DNA from: Nitrospira sp.
GTDB lineage: Bacteria; Nitrospirota; Nitrospiria; Nitrospirales; UBA8639
Assembly: GCA_024760505.1 (NCBI GenBank)
Contig: CP058931.1
Location: forward strand, 3,358,001 to 3,422,000
Direction of reading: 5' to 3'
Length of the DNA: 64,000 nt
Shown: piece after piece, positions 36,341 through 45,454 of the stretch
Position numbering within the stretch: the stretch's first letter is position 1
How the letters are laid out: each line of letters opens with the position of its first letter
Position numbers and translations under genes: made by a program
The notes under the pieces: generated by a model
Database searches by the model: none
Seen by the model: only the letters and a program-made list of their open reading frames with translations
Told to the model about the DNA's origin: nothing

Positions 36341-38720
36341 GTTCCACCATGACCGGGATAGATTGGCCATTGGCTCCCAAGAACGTTGATTGTTGAATGT
36401 GAATGCTTGAGGTCCCCGGCCCCATGGCTTCAAAAGCCACCGTGGCAAGTGAGCCGCTTCCTTGGACGGCTGTTCCCTCCTGGCCCATCTGAAGGACCAG
36501 TTGTCCCAAATGTGGCACGGCTGAAACGGTCATACTTGGAACCATCTGCTGAGATGTCCATACTGTTCCTTCATTGGCCTGCATAAAGGAGAGAACCGCT
36601 GGATCATAGGTCAGCGTCAGAGAGGTTTTTCCGACCGATGAGAAGTTTTCCCCTTGGATGGTGAAGGATATTTGCTCTCCGACTTTAACTGACGCCGCGG
36701 TCGGCAGGACTTGTAGGCGAGGCCTATCGGTCACAGACTGCGATGCATCCGCCGAGCCTGGTTGCACGGATGTTGACATGGGTGTCTTTCCCTCGATTAA
36801 TGAGGAATCTTTGGGGAACGCTGCCGATTCCGAAGAATCGGTCGTGTCTGTGAGCAAGTCCTGGGTGTTTAAAAGAGACACCGCAGGGTTGGGTTGTGAA
36901 AACAGCGGCTTGGTGGTGTACTGATTGGCCGTGCCGGACCAGAGAGTCTGTTTCGCTAATTGCTGGGGTTGGACGTTTCGGACAATATGAGGGGTAATCA
37001 CCAAAATGACCTCGGTCGTAATTTTTTCCTTATTGGTGTTACTGAGGAGGTCACCAAGGACTGGAACATCATCGACTCCGGGCACGCTATCCCGCGTCTT
37101 TGAGTCGTCCTCTGAAAGGAGTCCACCGAGCACGACGGTCTCACCATCCCGCATATTGAGTGCGGTGTCCGCGGTACGGGTTCCAAACTTGAATTGGGTA
37201 ATTAAGGGAGATGTTTGAAGTATTTCCCTGGCTCCTAGGCGTGTGACTTCTATCTGCAATCGCAGGGAAATGCTGTTGTTCAAGTGGATGGTCGGCTCGA
37301 CGGTGAGTTTGATGCCCGTATCCTTAAACTCAATGGAGGTCACGGTTGAAGTCGTGGGGACGGCACCTGTGGACGCCTGTCCGGGTAAGACATTGGTGGT
37401 TGAGAGAAGAATGGGCTGCTTATCTCCGACGTTGATGGAGGCTTTTTGATTATTGAGCACTCTAAGCTTAGGAGAGGCAAGGGTTTTGGCTTGAGATTCC
37501 TGTTTGAAAAAATTCAGTAATACACTGCTGGGAAACCGAAACAGGTAGGAGCTTTCACCAATGCTCGTGAGTTCTTGGAATGTCCATGATGTTGCAAGCG
37601 TATTAAAGGCTCCCTTTATAGGTCTGGTCGGATCCGTTGAATCGAAATTTGGCGGAAAAATTCCAAAACCGGCTTCTTTGGCAAACTGTAAACCCAGATT
37701 TTGTTTGTTGGTGCGGTTGACTTCCAAGACTTCCACTTCAAAAAGAACTTCCGAGTCGCTACGATCATTGGCCAGGATAATCTGCTCCGCCAGAGTGACC
37801 TTGGCCGGTTCGTCCCGGATGACCACAGTGTTCAACGGCTCGTTCACATAGACGCGCTTGGTTTCCAGAATCGTCCGAAGAAGATTCGCGATATCTTTGG
37901 CTTTGGCATTGGAGAGATAAAATGTGCGGATTTGCAGGTCATCATATTGCTCCCGTTTTTGTTTGGTATCCGGGATGACCAGGAGCCGGTCAGGGCCTAC
38001 CCGCTTGGCAAATAGTTGATTGGTGGTCAAGATAAGATTCAGGGCTTCATCAAACGGCGTGTCTTTGGTGAAGATCGTCACGAGGTCATCCCGCACATCC
38101 TTATCGAATAAAATATCGATATTGGCGGTTCTCGCTAAAATTTCAAAGACTTGTTTGAGTCGGGTATTCTGAAACCGAAGCGTTACCGGTTCCGCTGAGC
38201 CACCGATGGCTTGAGCAGTTTTCAGCAGTTGAACCACTCTGGTGATGCCTTCAACAGCTTCCGACAGGGAGGGGTCCAATTCCACGGCTGATTCATAGAG
38301 CGCCATGGCTTCGTCGTATCGGCCAAGACCTTCCATGTTGTTGGCATCCAAAAAGGTTTGATGAGCAGACTTTAAGCGCCAGACATCGTTGAGGGCCGTA
38401 TGGTGTTCTTTATTTTGTGGATCCAGCCCCACAGCTATTTGAAATTCCTGAAGGGCCTCGCCCATTTTCCGCTCTTTCAACATTTGTCTTCCACGGGAGA
38501 AATGTTGATTCGCCGCACGTATTTTCACCGCTTTGAATTTTTCATCAATTTCTTTGTTAAAGGGGTCTTTTCTTAGGGCGTCCCGATAAGCCGATATGGC
38601 CCCATCATAATCGCCCTTTTGTTCAAGTTCATCCCCAAGTTGTGTTTCACGAAGAGTGCAGGACATCAAAAGCATCATCAAGACCATGGCCAACACGCAA
38701 AACGGATTCAGTCTAAGCAT
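36318..38720 (-). CDS. GspD/PilQ-type secretin with TPR and cohesin domains
   Basis: This 800-residue lipoprotein has lipobox LMSC with Cys21. TPR-like repeats follow (about 25-150: GDYDGAISAYRDALRKDP). Next come secretin N-domains (STN-type LKQVFEILARTANIDILFDKDV at about 175-225) and the secretin pore domain (about 380-590) ending in the GETVVLGGLLSEDDSKTRDSVPGVDDVPVLGDLL signature. A C-terminal cohesin-type domain (about 665-795) follows. ATG 38720 is chosen over 38792 because it starts directly at the signal peptide. TPR plus cohesin is unusual for GspD but common in environmental pilus/secretion loci. It forms the outer-membrane channel. Confidence 0.88.
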   Translation of the reverse strand: MLRLNPFCVLAMVLMMLLMSCTLRETQLGDELEQKGDYDGAISAYRDALRKDPFNKEIDEKFKAVKIRAANQHFSRGRQMLKERKMGEALQEFQIAVGLDPQNKEHHTALNDVWRLKSAHQTFLDANNMEGLGRYDEAMALYESAVELDPSLSEAVEGITRVVQLLKTAQAIGGSAEPVTLRFQNTRLKQVFEILARTANIDILFDKDVRDDLVTIFTKDTPFDEALNLILTTNQLFAKRVGPDRLLVIPDTKQKREQYDDLQIRTFYLSNAKAKDIANLLRTILETKRVYVNEPLNTVVIRDEPAKVTLAEQIILANDRSDSEVLFEVEVLEVNRTNKQNLGLQFAKEAGFGIFPPNFDSTDPTRPIKGAFNTLATSWTFQELTSIGESSYLFRFPSSVLLNFFKQESQAKTLASPKLRVLNNQKASINVGDKQPILLSTTNVLPGQASTGAVPTTSTVTSIEFKDTGIKLTVEPTIHLNNSISLRLQIEVTRLGAREILQTSPLITQFKFGTRTADTALNMRDGETVVLGGLLSEDDSKTRDSVPGVDDVPVLGDLLSNTNKEKITTEVILVITPHIVRNVQPQQLAKQTLWSGTANQYTTKPLFSQPNPAVSLLNTQDLLTDTTDSSESAAFPKDSSLIEGKTPMSTSVQPGSADASQSVTDRPRLQVLPTAASVKVGEQISFTIQGENFSSVGKTSLTLTYDPAVLSFMQANEGTVWTSQQMVPSMTVSAVPHLGQLVLQMGQEGTAVQGSGSLATVAFEAMGPGTSSIHIQQSTFLGANGQSIPVMVEHGRALVE

Positions 38721-38783
38721 TGGAACCTTCGCTATATTTAATGAGAATGACGGGGGGGTAAGACAGAAGAAATCAAAAATCCT

Positions 38784-38807
38784 CTTGAACATATCATATC
38801 TGTCAAG
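38784..38807. promoter_or_regulatory. 24-bp imperfect palindrome upstream of the secretin
   Basis: Read on the minus strand, arms CTTGACAGATAT and ATATGTTCAAG are near-complementary around a central G. TTGACA inside the first arm could act as a -35 box. It ends 64 bp before the chosen secretin start. It may be an operator or promoter element; no -10 box of good quality is seen. Confidence 0.35.
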
Positions 38808-39049
38808 TTCGAGCTAGAGATCCCTGCTCGTTTCTTTAAGCTACGCTAGTTTCTGTATCGGATATCCCTTCGTCAATATTGAGCCTGGAAAATTTTGTCA
38901 GAAAATACAACGGGGTGGTTGGTTAGGCCTTAACGAGCCGGGGAATGTTTACGCTCCTGGGGTGATTACAGCTCCTTGAAGTACCTGAAGGATGTATGGA
39001 TAGGAGCATTATCACACATAATCGTCATGGAAGCTCTAGTGGTTTTATA

Positions 39050-39691
39050 CTACTGAAAAGTCGGGGGTTCCTCTGGTGGGGTTTCTGTTAATGGAGCTTC
39101 AACCGGGGAAGTTGTCGAAGGAGTATCCCCAAGGGAAGTTTCCCCGGAAAGAGGTGTGTTCGCTGGGGGAGCACAGTTGGTCGGCGCATTAGGATTGAGC
39201 GGGTTGACTTGGCAGTTGGTGCTTCCCTTGGCTTCGAAACGGATGGCTTGGTACGTCTTGGCACCCTTGAAGATATCCTGGTTGTATGGGGTCTCGGTGC
39301 TGGTACTTCTGACTCCATGAATCTCCTGGCCAATTTTTATAAGCGCAAACTTGTTTCCGGTCATGGGATCGGCGTAGGCCTTTCGGAGATACCGTTTGGG
39401 TGACTTCTTCGTTAATTCTTCAAGCGTTCGTGGCCATTGGTTGGGTCGTGTGGCTTTTTGAATTTCCCAGTCCGCCACAAATCGCTCAATGGCTTTCGCA
39501 ATACTGGTCCCACGAAATTGTAGCTCAGCCTCTCGATCCCGTTGCATAATGACCGACCACTGTTGAGTGACTTCCAAGCTTGCAATGGACATGACGACAA
39601 CCAGCATCATGACGAAAAGGTAGGTTACCCCATTCTGGTTGGTGAGAGAGGCCATCCGGCTTTCCGAATATTCCTTGAATGATTTTCTCAT
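39050..39691 (-). CDS. GspK-like or minor prepilin-like protein
   Basis: This 213-residue protein has a prepilin-like leader (NG) and hydrophobic helix VTYLFVMMLVVVMSIASLEV. The mature position 5 is Phe, not Glu; lack of Glu5 is a known feature of GspK-type tip pseudopilins. The body (about 45-130) again follows the pseudopilin pattern (IERFVADWEIQK, RTLEELTKKSPKRYLRKAYADPMTG). The tail (about 155-213) is a low-complexity Pro/Thr/Ser region. ATG at 39655 is an alternative start. It lies upstream of the secretin with a 329-bp gap. Confidence 0.72.
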   Translation of the reverse strand: MRKSFKEYSESRMASLTNQNGVTYLFVMMLVVVMSIASLEVTQQWSVIMQRDREAELQFRGTSIAKAIERFVADWEIQKATRPNQWPRTLEELTKKSPKRYLRKAYADPMTGNKFALIKIGQEIHGVRSTSTETPYNQDIFKGAKTYQAIRFEAKGSTNCQVNPLNPNAPTNCAPPANTPLSGETSLGDTPSTTSPVEAPLTETPPEEPPTFQ

Positions 39692-39764
39692 TGAGTGATG
39701 CTGTCTGCTTGTGGGGGTACAGGCATCAGTTTCGTGACCACTGTGCCATGGGGTTGAGTGAGTG

Positions 39765-40154
39765 TTACTTGCGGATAGTCAGCCGTCTTCGTCCTTTCTC
39801 TGTTATGAGCACCCAACCAAAAATTAAAAATGCGGCGCCAAAAGTATCGGCAACTAGATCCAAAATGTCAGCCTGACGCTGAGGGACAAACCATTGATGG
39901 ATCTCATCGGAAATCCCGAATGCGATGACGCAGATGATCGCGAGGCCCATATTCCCCGCGTTCGGGGTTGTATATTTCAATGCGCGATAGAGCAAAATCC
40001 CGAGTACGCCATATTCGCAGGCATGTAAAAATTTATCATTAATATTGAATATAAAGGAAGGGAGGTGGAGTTGTTGGGCAGGATTGGATTGAGAGGAGAG
40101 ATACACAATAGCGAGCGCATAGAGGACCACTGGTCCCCAATACTTCAATATCAC
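39765..40154 (-). CDS. VanZ-like membrane protein
   Basis: The 129-residue protein has four membrane helices and the VanZ-like signatures NINDKFLHACEYGVLGILLYRA and FGISDEIHQWFVPQRQADILDLVADTFGA. The family is widespread, named for a teicoplanin-resistance gene, but most members have no proven function. No glycopeptide-resistance genes are nearby, so no resistance role is implied. The gene is 74 bp upstream of the GspK-like gene on the same strand. Confidence 0.85.
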   Translation of the reverse strand: MILKYWGPVVLYALAIVYLSSQSNPAQQLHLPSFIFNINDKFLHACEYGVLGILLYRALKYTTPNAGNMGLAIICVIAFGISDEIHQWFVPQRQADILDLVADTFGAAFLIFGWVLITEKGRRRLTIRK

Positions 40155-40213
40155 GAATGGTTTTGATATGGTTTGGGTCGGAGAAATCTGACACGTCCTT
40201 TTTTAATGGTGGC

Positions 40214-40924
40214 TTAATTGTTGGATGATAATCGGTTTGGCCGGGTAATGAAATACCGTATGTCTTCGATTTGCACGACGGGCAAGATCATCCCGTCCCC
40301 TTTCTGATCATGAGAAAAACTATAGATGAGTGATTCATCGGCAACCAGAGTACCAAAAAAAAGGACGCCGATGGCAATTTGCCCACCCTTTTGTTGCTGA
40401 CTCTGAATTTGCTTGGCCGATTCAAGAGAGGGGATGGCCACTAGATAGTCGGGCAATCCCATGGGCTTAAAGCGAACAATACCCCATGATGTGGATGTGA
40501 GTTCTGGGCCAAGGGCCACCAAAAATCCCTGGTATTCTGGCATATATCTACGGAGAAAGCCTGACCACAAGAAGGCAATGGGTTGTTGAAGGATGTCCTT
40601 GTGAATGAGACGGGTCTCGTCTCGTGCGCGATTCAGTTGGAACAGGCGCTCGCTTTGCTCCGTGTGATCCAGGCTCTGTAAGGTGTGCCAATCCGGTGGG
40701 TGCCCTTCAAGTTCCTGAAGAAATTGTTCCTGTTCTTTTGGAAGCAGGAGGGGCCGTATATTCTTAGGGATCAGTTGGTGCAAGGACTGGCTTTCCAGTT
40801 GGATAAGGGGTTGGATTCCTTTGGCCGTGGGAGGTTGTCCGCTGACCTGATCCGGAAACTGGAGCCCTATCCATAAGTTGAATAACGCGAGAGAATACAA
40901 TAAGGCGGTTGGGCTCCGTTCCAT
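40214..40924 (-). CDS. hypothetical exported protein
   Basis: The 236-residue protein has an N-terminal hydrophobic segment (about 8-22) that could be a signal peptide or anchor. The rest is soluble with a Gln/Leu-rich helical part (about 45-110) and a beta-rich C-terminal half (SWGIVRFKPMGLPDYLVAIPS, then IAIGVLFFGTLVADESLIYSFSHDQ). No family is recognised. It shares strand and close spacing with VanZ (59 bp). Confidence 0.6.
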   Translation of the reverse strand: MERSPTALLYSLALFNLWIGLQFPDQVSGQPPTAKGIQPLIQLESQSLHQLIPKNIRPLLLPKEQEQFLQELEGHPPDWHTLQSLDHTEQSERLFQLNRARDETRLIHKDILQQPIAFLWSGFLRRYMPEYQGFLVALGPELTSTSWGIVRFKPMGLPDYLVAIPSLESAKQIQSQQQKGGQIAIGVLFFGTLVADESLIYSFSHDQKGDGMILPVVQIEDIRYFITRPNRLSSNN

Positions 40925-41031
40925 GTGTTTGCGTTCTCGAAGACTGGTGCTGGGTGAAAGAAAGCTCAGAGTTTTGTAATGAGTGCTTTCAGCTCACGTC
41001 ATGGTAAAAAAAGATAAACACACCCCATCGG

Positions 41032-41700
41032 CTATATAGGCCATTTTTCTTCCCGCCAGGCCATATCCCAAAACATCCATTCGTATTGCGAACTGATGAG
41101 AAAGGCCTCCTCCATCCTGGCTTTTTCTGCCCTGCCTGCGGTCTTAGCGCATCGATCGACGACTTCGCGCAGCCATCGGGTGACTTCCGCAAATTCGGGT
41201 GACCCATATAGTTGCAACCATTCATAATACGGATGTGAGGGTTTGGGTGTTGCCTTTTTCAAAAGGTGGTGTCCGACTTCACAATAGACCCATGCACAGG
41301 GGAGGGCCACCACCGTAATTTCCCCGAGTGTCCCGGTTTGAGCCACGCTTCTCATATGCCGGCAATAGGCGTAATTCGTTGGAGAAAGGGGTGTGGAGCG
41401 CATGTCCTTGGGGGAAAGAGCCCATTGTTTTCCATACGATTCATGAAGCCCTCGTTCGACGGTTATCGTGTCTTCAACGAGTTTGGCAAAGTGAAGGGCC
41501 GTATCTCCATCCGTCGCTTTGGCCGACCCTAGAGCAAAGACTCTGGCCAATTCTTCTAAATACCTTGCATCCTGTAGGATGTAATATTGAAATTTTTTTG
41601 CCGGTAACGTGCCTTTGCCCAATGCCACGACGAAGGGATGTTGAAACTGGGCTGCCCAAATAGGCGCTGCACGATTTCGTAATTGTTCTGAGAACGTCAT
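41032..41700 (-). CDS. tenA: TenA-type thiaminase II/aminopyrimidine hydrolase
   Basis: This 222-residue enzyme has the all-helical TenA pattern: FVVALGKGTLPAKKFQYYILQDARYLEELARVFALG at the start, ESYG at about 90, and PCAWVYCEVG near residue 135 with the catalytic Cys. TenA salvages hydroxymethylpyrimidine from degraded thiamine. The gene is not joined to other thi genes, and the 40 bp upstream cannot hold a TPP riboswitch. It lies 40 bp downstream of the thiol peroxidase gene on the same strand. Confidence 0.88.
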   Translation of the reverse strand: MTFSEQLRNRAAPIWAAQFQHPFVVALGKGTLPAKKFQYYILQDARYLEELARVFALGSAKATDGDTALHFAKLVEDTITVERGLHESYGKQWALSPKDMRSTPLSPTNYAYCRHMRSVAQTGTLGEITVVALPCAWVYCEVGHHLLKKATPKPSHPYYEWLQLYGSPEFAEVTRWLREVVDRCAKTAGRAEKARMEEAFLISSQYEWMFWDMAWREEKWPI

Positions 41701-41740
41701 GAAAGTCCGTGATGAATTTTTTTCGATATGTGTGGTGCCA

Positions 41741-42394
41741 CTAGTTTTGTAAAACGGAGCGAGCGACTTGAAACGCTCTATCCATATCCGGCATATGGCC
41801 GAGATCAGGAGTGACCTGGAGATAGCGGATCACATTATTCGCATCGACAACCATGACCGCTCGAGCCAGGACATGGGGCCCCTCCAACAGGAGTCCATGG
41901 GAAGAACCAAATTCTCCGCCTCGAAAATCGGACAGAAATTCAACATTGGTAATGCCCGCTTCTTTCGCAAACCGTTCTTGAGCGAAAGGGGTATCGACAC
42001 TAATGGTTATCAGTTGCACCTGTTGATCAAGGCCCTGGTTTTTTTCACTCAGATAATGCGTTTGCTGTTCGCATACTTTCGTGTCCAGGGAAGGCACAAT
42101 ATTGATGATGCGGACTTTCCCTTGGGATTCATGAATGTTGACGAGTGATAAATCACCCTTGGCCAATGGGACCGCACGAAGAGTCTCTCCGGCTTTCACT
42201 TCAATGCCACTCAGCGGCAAGGGGGTGCCTCGAAATAGAATGGTTGAACCCTCTCCTGTTCTGGCGGTTTCCTTATCAACTGGAATGTTTTTATAGGAAA
42301 AATCGTGTTCTGATTGACCATTAAGGGTCGAACAACCCGTCAATGCAGAAGCCGTTAAGATGAGAATGAACGAAATAATCGAAGTTTTTGGCAT
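41741..42394 (-). CDS. tpx: lipoprotein thiol peroxidase (Tpx), 1-Cys form
   Basis: The 217-residue protein begins with a lipobox (LTGC, Cys21) and then a Tpx-type peroxiredoxin domain (about 45-215). The peroxidatic Cys108 lies in SLDTKVCEQQT. The position of the E. coli resolving Cys (RFCGAEG) reads RFAKEAG, so no second cysteine exists in the mature domain. It should act as a 1-Cys enzyme at the periplasmic membrane face, needing an external reductant. It reduces hydrogen or lipid peroxides by family knowledge; location is inferred from the lipobox. Confidence 0.88.
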   Translation of the reverse strand: MPKTSIISFILILTASALTGCSTLNGQSEHDFSYKNIPVDKETARTGEGSTILFRGTPLPLSGIEVKAGETLRAVPLAKGDLSLVNIHESQGKVRIINIVPSLDTKVCEQQTHYLSEKNQGLDQQVQLITISVDTPFAQERFAKEAGITNVEFLSDFRGGEFGSSHGLLLEGPHVLARAVMVVDANNVIRYLQVTPDLGHMPDMDRAFQVARSVLQN

Positions 42395-42506
42395 AGTGAT
42401 GCTCCTTCTATCCGGATCGGTGATCCGAGCTTGAGGTGCCGTGGTGTGTACAAAATATCATTTTCTTTCAAGTGTAGGCTGAGTAGTCAGTTGGATAATG
42501 GTTCCT

Positions 42507-43460
42507 TCAGGATTTTCGTTCTAAAAATGAGAGGATGTATTGATTCACGATAGTGGGTGCTTCCCATTGTGCAAGGTGCCCGGCCTCAGGGATGACATGC
42601 CATTCAACATGCGGTAATTGGTCTTTTACCCGTTCACCGACTTCGAGTGGAAACACCCGATCATGCTCCCCCCACAAGAGCAGGACCTGATGAGAAATCT
42701 TTTGAAGCCTATTTCCATATTGTCCCTCCCAAGTCTTGATATTGTCCATTAAAGAATAGAGGGGGGCAAGAAAATCGCCCCGTTGGCGATTGTGAAATGA
42801 ACGGTCAACGATAGTAGGGGAGATGAGGGCTGAATTATAAATGATTTCTTTGAGGATATGCTCCGTGGTCCTTTTGCCTGCCATCCAATTTCCCAATTTT
42901 GCGAGCCAGAGTGGGGGGCGGTGATAGAGAAAGCTTTGGTAATGGGGGGAAGCGATACTGTTTTCAACCTGGGCCGGAAATCCCGAGATAAGCACAAGTC
43001 GTTCCACGCGTTCCGGATAGTCAAGGGCCATGGCCATCGCCAACCCGGCTCCCATGGAATTCCCAACTAGGGTGGCACGTGGAATATTGAGGGTATCCAT
43101 GAATTCCCGAAAAAACTCCAAGAGGTATTTTGGTGTGTACGCGGCTTCCGGCTTATCAGAGAGCCCAGAGCCGAGTAAATCCAGGATGATGACCCGATGC
43201 GTATGGGCCAGAACAGAATATTGATGTTCCCACTGCCACATCGACCCGCCAAATCCATGGATAAGGATAAGCGGTGGACCTTGTCCGACGTCAAGATAGG
43301 CAATGCGATGGTTGTTGACTCTGGTGATCTGATAGGGCACACGTTGGATCAGTTCGATTCCGGAAGGAAGTGCCCTGAGAGAGGAACAACCCAAGATCGT
43401 CAAGCATCCAAGCGAGACCATGAAAAGGAGGAATGATCGAAAGTGAGAACAGCCCTGCAT
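42507..43460 (-). CDS. alpha/beta hydrolase lipoprotein
   Basis: The 317-residue protein has a signal peptide ending LGCSS (lipobox). The alpha/beta hydrolase fold follows: oxyanion region ILIHGFGGSMWQWEHQ, nucleophile elbow LVGNSMGAG, acid LLWGEHDRVFPLEVGE and catalytic His in PEAGHLAQWEAP. Family members hydrolyse esters or related bonds; the substrate cannot be read. The next gene upstream (pycB) ends 3 bp from its start, so the two are likely co-transcribed. Confidence 0.88.
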   Translation of the reverse strand: MQGCSHFRSFLLFMVSLGCLTILGCSSLRALPSGIELIQRVPYQITRVNNHRIAYLDVGQGPPLILIHGFGGSMWQWEHQYSVLAHTHRVIILDLLGSGLSDKPEAAYTPKYLLEFFREFMDTLNIPRATLVGNSMGAGLAMAMALDYPERVERLVLISGFPAQVENSIASPHYQSFLYHRPPLWLAKLGNWMAGKRTTEHILKEIIYNSALISPTIVDRSFHNRQRGDFLAPLYSLMDNIKTWEGQYGNRLQKISHQVLLLWGEHDRVFPLEVGERVKDQLPHVEWHVIPEAGHLAQWEAPTIVNQYILSFLERKS

Positions 43461-43462
43461 TA

Positions 43463-45403
43463 TTATTCCAGATGAATCAACGTTTCATCAGGATTCACTT
43501 CATCTCCTTCTTTCACGTAGATGGTGATGACGGACCCGGCAATAGGCGATTGGACGCGATTCTCCATTTTCATGGCTTCCACCACCAACAGGGAATCACC
43601 GACGTTGACACTTGAACCCTCGGTTACGAGGACCTTGACCACCCGGCCAGGCATGGGTGTGGTCACGTCTCCAGGTTGTGATGGCTTGGGACGTTTTTCC
43701 CTCTTTGATGTCTGGGATGGTGGAGGGTCAGGTGAGCCGGCTAAGACTTCTTGAATCGGTTCGAGATACACTTCTTCAAGTTTGTCATTCACCTTAATAT
43801 AATAGGGTTTCACGCCGTCAACCGTCTGCCCGGATCCCGATACGCGAATGTGATAGGCTTCGCCGTGAACCGTCACGTTAAATTCTACCGGGGCTAAATG
43901 AAGATCGTGAGCCACAGCCGGTCCACTCTCCGATGAGTCATGCAGGGGTTCGGGTTTTAGCTCCCCTCGCTCCCGTTCATCAAAAAATTGCAACGCCACT
44001 GAGGGGAGGAGTGCATAGGAGACAATGTCTTCTTCAGCCATCTCTCGCCCGACGAGTTCCTGTTTTGCATCGTCCAGTTCAGGGTCCAGGTTGTCAGCGG
44101 GACGACCGGACACGGGGACGTCGCCTTCCAAGGCTTTTTGCCGAATCTTGGAGTTGAGGGTGCCAGGTGGTTTCCCATACAGCCCCTGAAAATAATTTTT
44201 GGTTTCATTGGTAATCACTTTATAGCGTTCGCCGGTTAAAATATTCAGCGTCGCTTGCGTTCCGACAATTTGGCTGGTGGGGGTGACGAGAGGAGGATAT
44301 CCCATGTCTTTCCGCACGCGCGGGATTTCTTCCAGCACTTCTTTGATTTTCCCCAGCGCATTTTGCTCGGCCAATTGGGCTGCCAAATTCGAGAGCATTC
44401 CGCCAGGCACTTGGGAGAGAAGAATGTCCGTGTCGACACCGGTAAAGTCGCTTTCAAATTGGCGATAGCGTTTTCGGGCCTTGCGTAATTTATCCGCCGC
44501 CGGAGCAATTTGCTCAAGATTCAATTTCGTGTCATACGGTGTGTTCCGCAGGGCGGCAATAAAGGATTCGGTTGGAGGATGGGAGGTACCCCCGGAAAGG
44601 GGAGATAAGGCGGTATCCAAAATATCCAACCCGCCCATAATCGCCATCAGGGAAGACATGGAAGCCATTCCGGAGGTGTAATGTGTGTGCAGGTGAATCG
44701 GGACTCGAACCGTGGCCTTTAATCGTGAAATCAGTTCATAGGCTTCAAAGGGAGGAAGGAGTCCGGCCATATCTTTGATGCAAATGGTGTCTGTCCCAAG
44801 ATCTTCGAGTTGTTTGGCTTGTTCCACAAAATGATTCAGACTGTGGACCGGACTGACGGTATAACAAATGGTGGCTTCGATATGCTTGCCACAAGCTTTC
44901 ACCACTTCCATGGCCGGCCTGATATTTCTGATGTCATTCAGCGCATCAAAGATCCTAAAGACATCAATGCCGTTTTGAGCCGACAATTCGATGAATTTTT
45001 CAAGGACGTCGTCAGCATAGTGTCGATATCCCACAAGGTTTTGCCCACGCAATAGCATTTGAAGACGGGTTTTCGGCATGGCCTCCCGGAAGGCTCGCAG
45101 GCGCTCCCAGGGGTCTTCCTTCAAAAACCGGAGGCATGAATCGAAGGTGGCACCACCCCACACTTCTAGGGACCAAAATCCGACTTCGTCTAATTCGGAT
45201 GCCACGGATAAGAGATCCTCTGTGCGCATGCGGGTCGCCAAAAGAGATTGGTGTCCATCTCGTAGAGCCACATCGGTTAAAAAGACCTGGCGCTTCGGAG
45301 ATGCTTCGATATCCAGAGCGGGAGCGGCATCCAATTTTGTCCGAGTAGGGACGGGACGACTGGGTTTCCTGCTTTTATCAGAGTGTGCGGTTTTTCGTGA
45401 CAT
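43463..45403 (-). CDS. pycB: pyruvate carboxylase, biotin-carrying subunit B
   Basis: This 646-residue protein has a carboxyltransferase TIM-barrel (about 35-320: VALRDGHQSLLATRMRTEDL, and THYTSGMASMSSLMAIMGG). The PYC_OADA conserved region (about 330-500) and a C-terminal biotinyl domain (about 570-646) follow, with biotin-bearing Lys612 in VVEAMKMEN. A split two-subunit pyruvate carboxylase makes oxaloacetate from pyruvate and bicarbonate; oxaloacetate decarboxylase alpha is the alternative name, but the biotin carboxylase gene directly upstream and the absence of OadB favour pyruvate carboxylase. The preferred ATG is at 45403. Confidence 0.9.
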   Translation of the reverse strand: MSRKTAHSDKSRKPSRPVPTRTKLDAAPALDIEASPKRQVFLTDVALRDGHQSLLATRMRTEDLLSVASELDEVGFWSLEVWGGATFDSCLRFLKEDPWERLRAFREAMPKTRLQMLLRGQNLVGYRHYADDVLEKFIELSAQNGIDVFRIFDALNDIRNIRPAMEVVKACGKHIEATICYTVSPVHSLNHFVEQAKQLEDLGTDTICIKDMAGLLPPFEAYELISRLKATVRVPIHLHTHYTSGMASMSSLMAIMGGLDILDTALSPLSGGTSHPPTESFIAALRNTPYDTKLNLEQIAPAADKLRKARKRYRQFESDFTGVDTDILLSQVPGGMLSNLAAQLAEQNALGKIKEVLEEIPRVRKDMGYPPLVTPTSQIVGTQATLNILTGERYKVITNETKNYFQGLYGKPPGTLNSKIRQKALEGDVPVSGRPADNLDPELDDAKQELVGREMAEEDIVSYALLPSVALQFFDERERGELKPEPLHDSSESGPAVAHDLHLAPVEFNVTVHGEAYHIRVSGSGQTVDGVKPYYIKVNDKLEEVYLEPIQEVLAGSPDPPPSQTSKREKRPKPSQPGDVTTPMPGRVVKVLVTEGSSVNVGDSLLVVEAMKMENRVQSPIAGSVITIYVKEGDEVNPDETLIHLE

Positions 45404-45454
45404 AAAACGACCTTTCACATGTGCAACGGGATCACAACGTTATCATGACGGTTG

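Noticed and set aside
39765..40154. VanZ as evidence of glycopeptide resistance
   Set aside because: Only the generic fold is present; no van ligase, dehydrogenase or dipeptidase gene is found.
41032..41740. TPP riboswitch upstream of tenA
   Set aside because: Only 40 bp separate it from the preceding gene and no TPP aptamer motif is seen.
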